Assembly (NCBI GenBank): GCA_902800395.1
Contig: CADCEC010000002.1
Coordinates: 62,001-126,000 of the forward strand
Direction of reading: 5' to 3'
From: an uncultured Bacteroidota bacterium
GTDB taxonomy: Bacteria > Bacteroidota > Bacteroidia > Bacteroidales > P3
Length of the DNA: 64,000 nt
Part shown: positions 39,853 through 49,834 of the stretch, piece by piece
How positions within the stretch are numbered: position 1 is the first letter of the stretch
Layout: each line of letters begins with the position of its first letter
Notes under the pieces: model-generated
What the model was told of the DNA's origin: nothing
Seen by the model: only the letters and a program-made list of their open reading frames with translations
Databases searched by the model: none
Translations under genes and position numbers: made by a program

Positions 39853-41178
39853 ATGGAAGAGCAGATAAGGAAGCAGTTGAAATCGATTATGCAGCAGGAG
39901 GTGGTGCTTGCCACAGGGTGTACCGAGCCCGGCGCCGTGGCCCTCTGTGTGGCCAAAGCCGTCGAGACCTTGGGTTTCGAGCCTACGACAATCAACATCA
40001 AACTCAGCAAGAACGTCTACAAGAACGCTATGGGTGTGGGTATTCCCGGCACCGGCATGATAGGCCTGCCCATCGCCGTCGCTATGGCTGTCACCCATGG
40101 CGACTCCTCGCGGGGTCTCGAGGTGCTCACCCTCCCCGCCGACCAGGTGGAGGAGGCCAAACAGTGGCTCGCCAACAACGCCGGGAAAATCAATATCGGC
40201 GTCAAGGAGACCTCCGACAAGCTCTACATCGAGTGCAATGTGGAAAGTGGAAAGCGGAAAGTGGAAAGTGGAAAGCGGAAAGCCTCTACGGCTACCGCCG
40301 TCATCTCCAAGCGTCACACCAACTTCATCTTCATCAAGAAGGACGACACCGTGCTGCTGGACCACAAAATTGGACTCTTCCAGGAGCAGGACAACGACGA
40401 CAACCCTCAGGAGGACAACAAGCAGCGCCTCGAGCTCACTGCCCGCATGGTCTACGACTACGCCACCACGGCACCGCTGGAAGAGTTGCAGTGGCTCCTC
40501 GACACCGTGGAGTACAACGCCGCCGCCTCCGAATGCGGCCTCTCCGGCATGGGACTGCATACGGGCGAGATACTCATGGAGCAGGCGAGGGGAGATATGG
40601 TGCATACGGTGGTGGCACGCACGGTGGCGGCCAGCGACGCCCGCATGGACGGCTGCACGAAGCCTGTGTATAGCAATTCGGGCTCCGGCAACCAGGGCAT
40701 CACCTGCACGCTGCCCTCCTACTACTACGGAAAACTGAAAGGCTGCACGGACGAGCAGATTCTGCGGGCCCTCACGATGAACCACCTGATGTCCATCTAT
40801 ATCAAACGCGGCATCGGCCGCCTCTCCGCACTCTGCGGCATTGTCAACGCCACCATGGGCGCCAGCGCCGCTCTCACCTTCCTGGAGGGTGGGGGATACG
40901 AGCAGGTCTGCTACGCCATGAAGAACATGATCAACACCATCGCCGGCATGGTGTGCGACGGCGCCAAGCCCAGCTGCGCCCTGAAGATGAGCGTGGGTCT
41001 CTACAGCGCCTTCGTCTGCGCCGAACTGGCGGTACACAACCGTGTGGTCGACCAGACCGACGGCCTTAGCGAGAGCGACATCGACTGCTCCATCCGCAAC
41101 CTCGGCCGTCTCGGCAAAGAGGGTATGAATCAGACCGACGACATGATTCTCGACATCATGACTCACAAGAAAGTTTAA
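39853..41178 (+). CDS. L-cysteine desulfidase / L-serine dehydratase-like (UPF0597)
   Basis: Fe-S enzyme family (CdsB/YhaM) converting L-cysteine to pyruvate, ammonia and sulfide. 441 aa. N-terminal cluster motif ATGCTEPGAVAL (near 20-31), GIPGTGM near 59, and C-terminal GGGYEQVCYAMKNMI and GAKPSCALK. Between residues 130 and 143 lies a 14-residue insertion, a doubled VESGKRK, encoded by six GTGGAAA/GCGGAAA heptamers. It falls in a spot where the family fold should tolerate a loop. The rest of the protein reads through intact. Confidence 0.85.
   Translation: MEEQIRKQLKSIMQQEVVLATGCTEPGAVALCVAKAVETLGFEPTTINIKLSKNVYKNAMGVGIPGTGMIGLPIAVAMAVTHGDSSRGLEVLTLPADQVEEAKQWLANNAGKINIGVKETSDKLYIECNVESGKRKVESGKRKASTATAVISKRHTNFIFIKKDDTVLLDHKIGLFQEQDNDDNPQEDNKQRLELTARMVYDYATTAPLEELQWLLDTVEYNAAASECGLSGMGLHTGEILMEQARGDMVHTVVARTVAASDARMDGCTKPVYSNSGSGNQGITCTLPSYYYGKLKGCTDEQILRALTMNHLMSIYIKRGIGRLSALCGIVNATMGASAALTFLEGGGYEQVCYAMKNMINTIAGMVCDGAKPSCALKMSVGLYSAFVCAELAVHNRVVDQTDGLSESDIDCSIRNLGRLGKEGMNQTDDMILDIMTHKKV
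40240..40281. repeat. In-frame GTGGAAA array inside cysteine desulfidase gene
   Basis: Six heptamers in the order GTGGAAA, GTGGAAA, GCGGAAA, repeated twice: exactly 42 nt, two 21-nt supra-units, each encoding VESGKRK. The reading frame is kept because 21 is a multiple of three. Confidence 0.92.
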
Positions 41179-41217
41179 AGTTTAAAGTTTAAAGTTTAAA
41201 GTTTAAGGTTTAAAGTT
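41175..41217. repeat. GTTTAAA array between convergent genes
   Basis: Six tandem GTTTAAA/GTTTAAG units fill the 31-bp gap and run into both stop-codon ends. No hairpin terminator is present here. Confidence 0.85.
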
Positions 41218-43561
41218 TAGTGAGGGCCTGCATGATGGCGGAGGCGGCTTTGCGGCCGGCGCCCATGGCGAGGATTACGGTGGCGGCACCGCTGACGGCG
41301 TCGCCGCCGGCGAAGATGAGCTTGCGGGAGGTCTGGCCATTGTCGTCGGCCTTGATGCCGCCCCATGTCTCGCATTCGAGGCCGGGAGTAGTGGTGCGGA
41401 TAAGAGGATTGGGGCTGGTGCCGAGAGCGGCGACGATGGTGTCGGCCTCGACGTCGCACTCGCTGTTCTCGATGGGGCTGAATTTGCGACGACCTTTTTC
41501 GTCGGGGGCGCCCATCTCCATCTTGATGCAGCGCAGGGCGCGCACGGTGCCGTCCTCGTTGCCGAGAATCTCCACGGGGGCCGTCTGGAACATGAACTGA
41601 ACACCCTCTTCCATAGCGTGGTGCACCTCCTCGCGGCGGGCGGGCATATCCTCCCGGCCACGACGGTAGACAACGGTGACCTCGCTGCCCAGTCGCAGGG
41701 CGGTGCGGGCGGCATCCATGGCCACATTGCCTCCACCCACCACTATCACCTTGCGGCCCAAATAGATGGGCGTGTCATACTGCTCGTCGTAGCCGTGCAT
41801 GAGGTTGGTGCGGGTGAGGAGCTCGTTGGCGGAGATGACACCGATGAGAGTTTCTCCCTTGACACCCATAAACTTGGGCAGACCGGCACCGGAGGCGATG
41901 TAGACGGCGTCGTACTCCATGTCGTCGAAGAGCTGGTCGATGGTGATGCTCTTGCCGATGATGACGTTGGTGCGAATCTCGACGCCGAGACGGCGGAGGT
42001 TCTCAATCTCGGGTTCGACGACGCGCTGCTTGGGGAGGCGGAACTCGGGGATGCCGTAGACGAGGACGCCGCCGGCATGGTGCAGGGCCTCGAAGACGGT
42101 GACCTGATAGCCGTGCTTGGCGAGGTCGCCGGCGCAAGTAAGACCGCTGGGGCCGCTGCCGATGACCGCCACCTTGCGGCCGGCAGGGTAGCAAGGACTT
42201 TGCGGCTTGGATTTGGCGCGGTGGTTATCGGCCACGAAACGCTCGAGGGCACCGATGGCGACAGGTTCGGCCTTGAGACCCATTACGCAGCTGCCCTCGC
42301 ACTGGGTCTCTTGGGGACATACGCGACCACAGACGGCGGGTAGGGCAGAGTCGTGAGAGATGGTGATATAGGCTTGGTTGAAGTTTTCTTCCTTGATATT
42401 TTGGATGAAGCGCGGGATATTGATGCCTACGGGGCAGGCCTCGACGCAACGCGGTTTCTTGCACTGGAGGCAGCGGCTGGCTTCAGCGAGGGCCTGATGC
42501 TCGGAGAGGCCGAAGGAGACCTCGTCGAAATTGCGGGCACGGACCTTGGGGTCCTGCTCGCGGGGTTTCTGGCGAGGTGTTTTTGAGAAATTAGAAATGA
42601 GAGATGAGAAAGGAGAAAGGTCGATAGAGTCCTTAGGGTCTTTAAGGTCGTCAAGGGCCTTGTCGACGGCAGGAGCCAGATTGCAGTGGTGGCCTTCGGA
42701 GGCGGTGGCGATGCGGTAGCGGCGGGCGTCAGGAGTCTTGAGTTTGCGGGCGGCCTCGTCGAAGTCCACCAGGTGGCCGTCGAACTCAGGTCCGTCGACG
42801 CAGCAGAACTTCACCTCGTCGCCCACACGAACGCGGCAGGCACCGCACATGCCGGTGCCGTCGACCATCATGCAGTTGAGGCTGACGATGGTGGGCAGGT
42901 TGTATTTCTTGGTGGTGAGGCTTACGAACTTCATCATCGGCAGAGGACCGATGGCTACACAATGGCTGAATGGAAGGTCAGAGGTCTGAGGTTGGAGGTC
43001 TGAGGTGGGCATCGAAAGTAGTTCATCTACTTTTGAGGTGACCAAGCCCTGCTCGCCATAACTGCCGTCGTCGGTCATGATGTGCAGGTTGTGACACACG
43101 GCACGCAGTTCGTCCTCATAGAAAAGGAGGTCTTTGGAGCGGGCACCGATGATGACATCGGTGGGGATGCCTTGACGGAAAGCCCATTTCACCTGCGGGA
43201 ATACAGGAGCGATACCCACACCGCCGGCCACGAAGAGCAGTCGCTTCAGCTCGCCTTTTTCGTGTTTCTCTATCAGTTCGCTGGGCTTGCCCAGAGGCCC
43301 CACGATGGTGTAGAGGTCGTCGCCCTCGCGCATCTCGGCCAGCTGGCGGGTAGTCTCGCCGACCACTTGGAAGACGATTACCACCGACTGGCGCTGATAG
43401 ACGATATCGCTGATGGTGAGCGGTATGCGCTCGCCATTCTCGTGAGGGATGACGATAACGAACTGGCCCGGCTTGCCGCTGAGCGATATCCACGGGGCAT
43501 GGATTTCCATTCTGTAAATCTCGTGGCTGTTGAGTAGCCGTTTGCTGATAATTTCGTACAT
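41210..43561 (-). CDS. Fused SudB-SudA/NfnAB-type NAD(P)H oxidoreductase
   Basis: 783 aa, two enzymes in one chain. N-terminal part (about 1-295) is a ferredoxin-NADP reductase-like subunit (SudB/NfnA, PyrK-like) with Cys ligands in MCGACRVRVGDEVKFCC. The C-terminal part (about 330-783) is a GltD/SudA-like subunit with CLQCKKPRCVEACPVGI cluster ligands, FAD motif GSGPSGLTCAGDLA and NADP motif GGGNVAMDAARTAL. Known forms act in sulfide/polysulfide reduction, glutamate synthesis or electron-bifurcating transhydrogenation. Two low-complexity inserts are visible, at about 184-196 (TSDLQPQTSDL) and at the domain junction 313-325 (SPFSSLISNFS), both from repeat DNA. Confidence 0.87.
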   Translation of the reverse strand: MYEIISKRLLNSHEIYRMEIHAPWISLSGKPGQFVIVIPHENGERIPLTISDIVYQRQSVVIVFQVVGETTRQLAEMREGDDLYTIVGPLGKPSELIEKHEKGELKRLLFVAGGVGIAPVFPQVKWAFRQGIPTDVIIGARSKDLLFYEDELRAVCHNLHIMTDDGSYGEQGLVTSKVDELLSMPTSDLQPQTSDLPFSHCVAIGPLPMMKFVSLTTKKYNLPTIVSLNCMMVDGTGMCGACRVRVGDEVKFCCVDGPEFDGHLVDFDEAARKLKTPDARRYRIATASEGHHCNLAPAVDKALDDLKDPKDSIDLSPFSSLISNFSKTPRQKPREQDPKVRARNFDEVSFGLSEHQALAEASRCLQCKKPRCVEACPVGINIPRFIQNIKEENFNQAYITISHDSALPAVCGRVCPQETQCEGSCVMGLKAEPVAIGALERFVADNHRAKSKPQSPCYPAGRKVAVIGSGPSGLTCAGDLAKHGYQVTVFEALHHAGGVLVYGIPEFRLPKQRVVEPEIENLRRLGVEIRTNVIIGKSITIDQLFDDMEYDAVYIASGAGLPKFMGVKGETLIGVISANELLTRTNLMHGYDEQYDTPIYLGRKVIVVGGGNVAMDAARTALRLGSEVTVVYRRGREDMPARREEVHHAMEEGVQFMFQTAPVEILGNEDGTVRALRCIKMEMGAPDEKGRRKFSPIENSECDVEADTIVAALGTSPNPLIRTTTPGLECETWGGIKADDNGQTSRKLIFAGGDAVSGAATVILAMGAGRKAASAIMQALTKL
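42585..42620. repeat. In-frame repeat at SudB-SudA domain junction
   Basis: GAGAAATTAGAAATGAGAGA-type units, same family as the block encoding the porin signal peptide (27208-27260). Located at the boundary of the two fused domains. Confidence 0.7.
42973..43009. repeat. In-frame GAGGTCT repeat in SudB domain
   Basis: GGTCAGAGGTCTGAGGTTGG then GAGGTCTGAGG: tandem AGGTCTG/AGGTTGG heptamers encoding a TSDLQPQTSDL loop on the minus strand. Confidence 0.75.
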
Positions 43562-43610
43562 GACAATATCGGTTTTTAGAGCGCCAGCTTCCAGCCGGCA
43601 TTATGATTAT

Positions 43611-43640
43611 TTCAAAGGTTTAAGGTTTAAGGTTTATAGT
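43611..43640. repeat. GGTTTAA array upstream of SudBA-type gene
   Basis: Three to four GGTTTAA heptamers in the 91-bp gap. Overlaps an imperfect inverted repeat AAGGTTTATAGTTT / AAACTATAACCTT (43632-43671) that could form a hairpin after the peptide-binding gene. Confidence 0.7.
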
Positions 43641-43652
43641 TTATCAATAAAA

Positions 43653-45311
43653 CTATAACCTTATTTTCACTCTCCGCAGGTCTAGTGTATTCATTGCGTT
43701 GGTACGAAGGCCAGAGACGTTCTTGTGGGTGAAGTGGAGAATCTGGTCGTAATAGAGCACCAGTACGGGGGCCTGCTCCATCACGAGACTGTCGATCTGG
43801 TGATACAGGAGGGCACGGAGGCTATCGTCAGCAGTGGAGCGGGCTTGCTCGTAGAGGCGGTCGACTTTGGCGTCTTTGAAGCGAGTGTAGTTGGGACCAG
43901 CAGGGGCGCAGTTGGGACTGTAAAACAATGACAGATAGTTCTCTGCGTCGGGGTAGTCGGCTATCCAGGAGGCGCGGAACCACTGTAACTTCCCTTGTGC
44001 CATTTGCTCGCGCAGGGGAGCTGGTGGGTTGACGTCGACTTCGACATTGATGCCGAGGAGCCCCAACTGCTGCTGGATGTACTTGCAGAGGTCCAGGTAG
44101 TTGGCGGTGGTGGAGAGCTTGAGGGCGGGAAGCCCCTTTCCATACGGGTAGCCGGCTTCTGCCAACAGACGGCGGGCGCGGTCGGGGTCGTACTCGTTCA
44201 TGGGCTCCTTGGCGGCACCGGGGAGACCTCGGGGAATGAACCCATTCACACCAGGCACCCCAATGTTGTTGCGCAGATAGCGCATCATCTTGCGCCTATC
44301 GAAGCCGCAACTAATTGCTTGTCTGATTTTTTGTGATATCACCCCACTTCCATCACTCATGTTGAAGCCCAGATACTCGGTGTTGAGGTAGGGGATGGAG
44401 ATCATATCGATACGGTCGGCGTACTTCTCCTTGAGACGGCCATCAAGGGTAAGAATCTCATCCTTATAGCTGGCATCCAGCGAGTTCATAAAGTCTAGGT
44501 TACCCTTAATAAACTCCAGGAAGACCGTCTGCCGGTCGACGATAAAGGTAACTGCGACGGCATCGAGATAGGGGAGACCTTTCTCGAAATAAATGGGGTT
44601 CTTGCGGAGTACGAGCTTGACGCCCTCTTTCCAATACTGGAATTGGAAAGGGCCTGTTCCGCAGGGGTGCGAGCGGAAGTCTTTGCCATAGTACTCTACC
44701 ACCTCGTGGGGCACCACGGAGCAGTAGACCATGCCGAGGAGCGAGAGAAAAGGGGAAAAGGGTTCGCGGAGACGGATAATGAAGGTGGTGTCGTTGGCGG
44801 CATAGAAGGTGTCCACTTCGCTGAGCACCCAGGCACCGGGGGAGAGGACGGCGGGGTCGATGATGCGGCGGAAGGAGTAGACGAAGTCGGAGGCGACGAC
44901 GCGGCGGGTGCTGTCTATATCTTGGGAGTGAGAGGGAGTGAGAGGGAGTGAAAGGGAGTGAGAGGACGAATGATGACTTGCGCTGCTTGTAAACAAAGGA
45001 TTCTTATGGAAGTAGACGTCGTTGCGGAGGGTGAAGGTGTAGGTGAGGCCATCGGAGGAGATGTCCCAGTATTTTGCAATAGATGGCTCTACCTGTATGG
45101 CATCGTCGCCGGCCTCAGAAGTGGATAGTTCCACCAATCCATTATAAAGTTGTTTGCAGGGCCAGATGGTACTCTGATCCTTGGCGAAAGCGGGGTCGAG
45201 GGAGGCAATGCCGACGGTCTCGTTGTAGCGGAAGATCATCTTGTCACCGTGGTCGTGGGAAGAGCAAGCCGACAGAAGAGCCAATGAAAATATGAATAGG
45301 AGTCGTTTCAT
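43653..45311 (-). CDS. Peptide ABC transporter substrate-binding lipoprotein (OppA-like)
   Basis: 552 aa, SBP_bac_5 (cluster C) family for oligopeptides or similar ligands. Signal peptide with lipobox LSAC near 13-16. Family landmarks: NETVGIASLDPAFAKD, EPSIAKYWDISSDGLTYTFTLR, HPCGTGPFQFQYWKEG and AGYPYGKGLPALKLST. Residues about 115-129 (SHSLSLPLTPSHS) are an insert encoded by a GGGAGTGAGA decamer array. No permease or ATPase genes are adjacent. Overlaps the deaminase gene upstream by 4 bp, so they form an operon. Confidence 0.9.
   Translation of the reverse strand: MKRLLFIFSLALLSACSSHDHGDKMIFRYNETVGIASLDPAFAKDQSTIWPCKQLYNGLVELSTSEAGDDAIQVEPSIAKYWDISSDGLTYTFTLRNDVYFHKNPLFTSSASHHSSSHSLSLPLTPSHSQDIDSTRRVVASDFVYSFRRIIDPAVLSPGAWVLSEVDTFYAANDTTFIIRLREPFSPFLSLLGMVYCSVVPHEVVEYYGKDFRSHPCGTGPFQFQYWKEGVKLVLRKNPIYFEKGLPYLDAVAVTFIVDRQTVFLEFIKGNLDFMNSLDASYKDEILTLDGRLKEKYADRIDMISIPYLNTEYLGFNMSDGSGVISQKIRQAISCGFDRRKMMRYLRNNIGVPGVNGFIPRGLPGAAKEPMNEYDPDRARRLLAEAGYPYGKGLPALKLSTTANYLDLCKYIQQQLGLLGINVEVDVNPPAPLREQMAQGKLQWFRASWIADYPDAENYLSLFYSPNCAPAGPNYTRFKDAKVDRLYEQARSTADDSLRALLYHQIDSLVMEQAPVLVLYYDQILHFTHKNVSGLRTNAMNTLDLRRVKIRL
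44924..44965. repeat. In-frame GGGAGTGAGA array in OppA-like gene
   Basis: Four tandem decamers (44924-44963). The same unit in another phase occurs at 51126-51172 and 54244-54286. Confidence 0.9.
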
Positions 45312-46495
45312 TTTCTGTATGCAATTTTTCCGTCTACGATGGTCATCGCGACACTGTCGCCATGAGAGGCGTATACCAAATCAGATAGACTTTTAGCGGT
45401 TGAGAGGAAAATACAGGCGGGTTGGCCGGGGGCGATGGAGTGGCCGAGGGTGGCGATCTTAAGGATCTGCTCGGCGGGGACGACGGTGGGGTCGCCGCGC
45501 CAGCCTTTCTGCAGCAGGGCGGCAGTCTTCATCACCTCTATCATGTCGAGGTTGTTGCTCGAGGCCGAGCCGTCGGTTCCCAGGGTCACTCTGGCACCGG
45601 CCTCGAGGAGTTCGAGCATCAGGAAGCGGTAGCCGCTGCCGAGTTTGAGGTTCGAGTTGGGGCAATGGACGCAAGTGATATGGTGGTCACCGATGAGTTT
45701 TATCTCGTTGTCGGAAAGGTGCAGGCAGTGGGCAGCGATGATATTCTCTCCAAGTTTATCAAGTATACCTAGTTTGTCTAGCCATTCCCAAGGGCGACAG
45801 CCGTGTTCGCGGAGACAATCGTCGACCTCCTTCTGCGTCTCGCTCATGTGGATATGCATGGGGAGGTGGAGGTCGGCACAGGCGTCGGCACAACGACGGA
45901 GTCCTTTCTCGGTGACAGTATAGATGGAATGCGGTGCGATGGAGTAAAATATTGCTTGATTGTTTGATTGTTTGATTGTTTGAGTATTACCTGCGCAAGC
46001 ACTCAAGCACTCAAGCATTTTGCCATTCAAGCATTCATCGGCGTCGCCGAAGAACGTGGGTCCCAGCATGGCGCGGATGCCGCTGTCGCGGACAGCCTGT
46101 ACCATTGCGGGGATGCGGAAATACATGTCGTTGAAGGCGGTGGTACCACTAGCCAACATCTCACGGCAGGCCTGCAGGGTGCCCTCGTAGACAAGTTCGT
46201 CGGTAAGCTTCTGCTCGGCGGGCCAGATGTAGTCGTTGAGCCAGACATCCAACGGCTGGTCGTCGCCCAATCCTCGGAAGAGTGTCATCGGGGCGTGTGA
46301 GTGCATATTGCAGAGGCCGGGGAAGACGGTGAGTGGAAAGTGGAAAGTGGAAAGTGGAAAGCCGTTTTCTTCCACGGCGGTTCCACCTTCCACTTTCGAT
46401 TTTTCAACGCTTCTTATCAACCCATCGGCGATGGTAACATCTACCACATTGCCCTCGAGCAATACATTATGCAGTAAAAGCTTTCCACTTTCCAC
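45308..46495 (-). CDS. Amidohydrolase, MTA/SAH deaminase-like
   Basis: Metal-dependent deaminase of the TrzN/MtaD branch, acting on S-adenosylhomocysteine, 5'-methylthioadenosine or related nucleosides. Metal ligands visible: CNMHSHAP, HIHMSETQ, AAHCLHL and GTDGSAS. 395 aa. The frame carries three repeat-derived stretches: the GTG start itself (46493-46495) lies in a GTGGAAA array, GFPLSTFHFPL (46333-46360), and a segment around NTQTIKQSNNQ (45956-46035). Follows atpC by 20 bp on the same strand. The exact start is uncertain because of the repeats. Confidence 0.83.
   Translation of the reverse strand: MESGKLLLHNVLLEGNVVDVTIADGLIRSVEKSKVEGGTAVEENGFPLSTFHFPLTVFPGLCNMHSHAPMTLFRGLGDDQPLDVWLNDYIWPAEQKLTDELVYEGTLQACREMLASGTTAFNDMYFRIPAMVQAVRDSGIRAMLGPTFFGDADECLNGKMLECLSACAGNTQTIKQSNNQAIFYSIAPHSIYTVTEKGLRRCADACADLHLPMHIHMSETQKEVDDCLREHGCRPWEWLDKLGILDKLGENIIAAHCLHLSDNEIKLIGDHHITCVHCPNSNLKLGSGYRFLMLELLEAGARVTLGTDGSASSNNLDMIEVMKTAALLQKGWRGDPTVVPAEQILKIATLGHSIAPGQPACIFLSTAKSLSDLVYASHGDSVAMTIVDGKIAYRK
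45956..46035. repeat. In-frame TTTGATTG and CACTCAAG arrays in deaminase gene
   Basis: Three to four TTTGATTG octamers (about 45956-45981), then ACTCAAGC units (about 45996-46018) and a further TTCAAGCATTC. Together they encode a Cys/Asn/Gln-rich loop. Confidence 0.85.
46333..46360. repeat. In-frame GTGGAAA array in deaminase gene
   Basis: Four perfect GTGGAAA heptamers read on the minus strand as FPLSTFHFPL. Same unit as 40240-40281. Confidence 0.9.
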
Positions 46496-46512
46496 TTTTC
46501 GTTTTCCACTTT
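46482..46512. repeat. TTTCCAC array at deaminase start
   Basis: Three to four imperfect TTTCCAC units between atpC and the deaminase gene. The array provides the GTG start codon (46495-46493) on the minus strand. Confidence 0.85.
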
Positions 46513-46515
46513 CTC

Positions 46516-48263
<1,748 letters not shown>

Positions 48264-48313
48264 TTATTGTGTTTTTGTGTTATTTACACATTCACACATT
48301 GATTTTAGCGGTG

Positions 48314-48341
48314 CAAAGATACGAAAAAAATTCGATGCAAA
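48314..48341 (-). promoter_or_regulatory. Promoter of atpDC
   Basis: Minus strand: TATCTTTG at 48314-48321 with TTTG at 48338-48341 (16 bp spacing, shorter than usual). About 63 bp before atpD. Confidence 0.62.
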
Positions 48342-48362
48342 AGAAAAAACTTCAAAAAAATT

Positions 48363-48393
48363 TTTGCAGATTCGGTTTTTATTTGTATTTTTG
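48363..48393 (+). promoter_or_regulatory. Promoter of the 48450 lipoprotein gene
   Basis: TTTG (48363-48366), 19 bp, TATTTTTG (48386-48393). Divergent from the atpD promoter, whose -33 box is 22 bp away. Confidence 0.75.
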
Positions 48394-48449
48394 CATATTG
48401 AAAACATGGAGCATCCGACTGGATGCCGGCATAATAAAAAGAAACCATC

Positions 48450-48914
48450 ATGAAAAGAAACCTCTCTCATTCTTTCACACTGGCTTTTGCGTTGCTATTT
48501 CTTGTCAGCTGTGGCGGCAGCGGCAAGAGCTATCCCGAGCACAAAATTTTCGGCAAGGTCCTTGCCAGCCAACTCGAGTTCCGCGACCAGGATTCCGCCC
48601 TCGTCGCCGAACGGACTCCCGAGTCCATGAAAGAAAATCGCGAAAAACGCGACCATGTCAGGGAGCAACTCTTCAATGCTATCGAGCGTGAGAAAGCTAC
48701 CGTTGTCGGACGCGACATTCCCTTCGAGATCGACCCCAATGCCGGCTATGATGTAACCTCCTGCAAGATTGCCGACCTGGCATCCCCCATCCAGCTCGAC
48801 CAGGAGGCCGCTCCGGGTGCCGTCGGGGAGACGAATTTCGGCCTCGGCAACTTCTCCACCAACGCCAACGACTACTACCGATTCGGCAAAGTATCCTTCC
48901 GCACAGAAAAATAG
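48450..48914 (+). CDS. Hypothetical lipoprotein
   Basis: 154 aa; signal peptide with lipobox LVSC (about 18-21) followed by GGSGKS. The mature part is charged and helical at first (ERTPESMKENREKRDHVREQ) and then likely beta. No family recognised. Its 3' end overlaps the convergent dus gene by 40 bp, so the two C-termini share sequence on opposite strands. Confidence 0.75.
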   Translation: MKRNLSHSFTLAFALLFLVSCGGSGKSYPEHKIFGKVLASQLEFRDQDSALVAERTPESMKENREKRDHVREQLFNAIEREKATVVGRDIPFEIDPNAGYDVTSCKIADLASPIQLDQEAAPGAVGETNFGLGNFSTNANDYYRFGKVSFRTEK

Positions 48915-49834
48915 GAAATCTTTTTTATAACTGTCTGCAAATCACTTTCGCGAAGCACTTCGCGGGCCTGCATCTCAGTGATAGGGAGCGACTTCCAGAA
49001 AAGGCACCAGTACTCTTTTGTCTTGCGAATGCGACTCTCGTCGGTGGGCATTCGTAGCATTATCTCTTCCATGAGCCTCTGGATGAAGTGTCCAGTTGCG
49101 GCAGCCAAATCATCAATTTCCATTTCTGAATTTTCAATTTCCAAAGGCAGTAGCGGGTTATAAAGCACGCCACGGCCTATCATGAGGTCGGCCACCTGCG
49201 GGAAGCGCTCTTGGATGCGACGGGCATCGGCGGCGGTGAGGATGTCGCCATTGTAGATGACGGGGGGCTTGAGCAGCGGCAGCACTTCGTCGAAGGTGTC
49301 GAGGTCGGGCTGGCCGGTGTACTGCTGGCGGCCGAGGCGCGGGTGAATGGTGACGGAAGCTAGGGGATAGTCGTTGAGGACAGGCACCAGCCGAAAGATG
49401 TCGTTCTTGTCCTTCAGACCCAGCCGTACTTTGACACTCAGGGAGGGTTTCATGGCAGGGATAATCTTGTCGAGTATCGCGCGTACCTCATCGGGATAGG
49501 GGAGGATTCCACTGCCGCGGTGTTTGGCGGCGATGGCACGCATGGGACATCCCATATTCCAGTTTATCTCATTGTATCCCAAGTCGTAAAGGCGGTTACT
49601 TAAAGTGATGAATTCATCGGACTCCTTGCCCAGAATCTGAGGTATAACTGGGATGGATCCGGCGTTGTTCTCGGGCAGCACGTCGGCGATCTGTGCGTTG
49701 TCAGTGGAGAAGCGTAAGTTGCGGGTAAGGGCGATGAAGGGGGCTACGGCCGACGTGATGGCACCGGGGAAACACTCCTCGTAGACACGCCGGAAGAGTA
49801 CCTCGGTGAGTCCCTGCATCGGTGCGAGAATCAT
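48875..49834 (-). CDS. dusB: tRNA-dihydrouridine synthase
   Basis: FMN enzyme that reduces uridines in tRNA, 319 aa. TIM-barrel motifs: LAPMQGLTEVLFR at the N-terminus, EINWNMGCPMRA (catalytic Cys near 98), KVRLG, HPRLGRQQYTG and VIYNGDILTA. Assigned to the DusB-like group by general appearance only; DusA/C are possible. Near residue 230 (LEIENSEMEID) the frame contains an AATTTCCA/AATTTTC repeat, 49108-49146. Starts with a 4-bp overlap on cvpA. Confidence 0.88.
   Translation of the reverse strand: MILAPMQGLTEVLFRRVYEECFPGAITSAVAPFIALTRNLRFSTDNAQIADVLPENNAGSIPVIPQILGKESDEFITLSNRLYDLGYNEINWNMGCPMRAIAAKHRGSGILPYPDEVRAILDKIIPAMKPSLSVKVRLGLKDKNDIFRLVPVLNDYPLASVTIHPRLGRQQYTGQPDLDTFDEVLPLLKPPVIYNGDILTAADARRIQERFPQVADLMIGRGVLYNPLLPLEIENSEMEIDDLAAATGHFIQRLMEEIMLRMPTDESRIRKTKEYWCLFWKSLPITEMQAREVLRESDLQTVIKKISYFSVRKDTLPNR
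49108..49146. repeat. In-frame short repeat in dus gene
   Basis: Units ATTTCCATTTCTGA / ATTTTCAATTTCCAA. Minus-strand reading gives LEIENSEMEI. Weaker than the other arrays. Confidence 0.5.
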
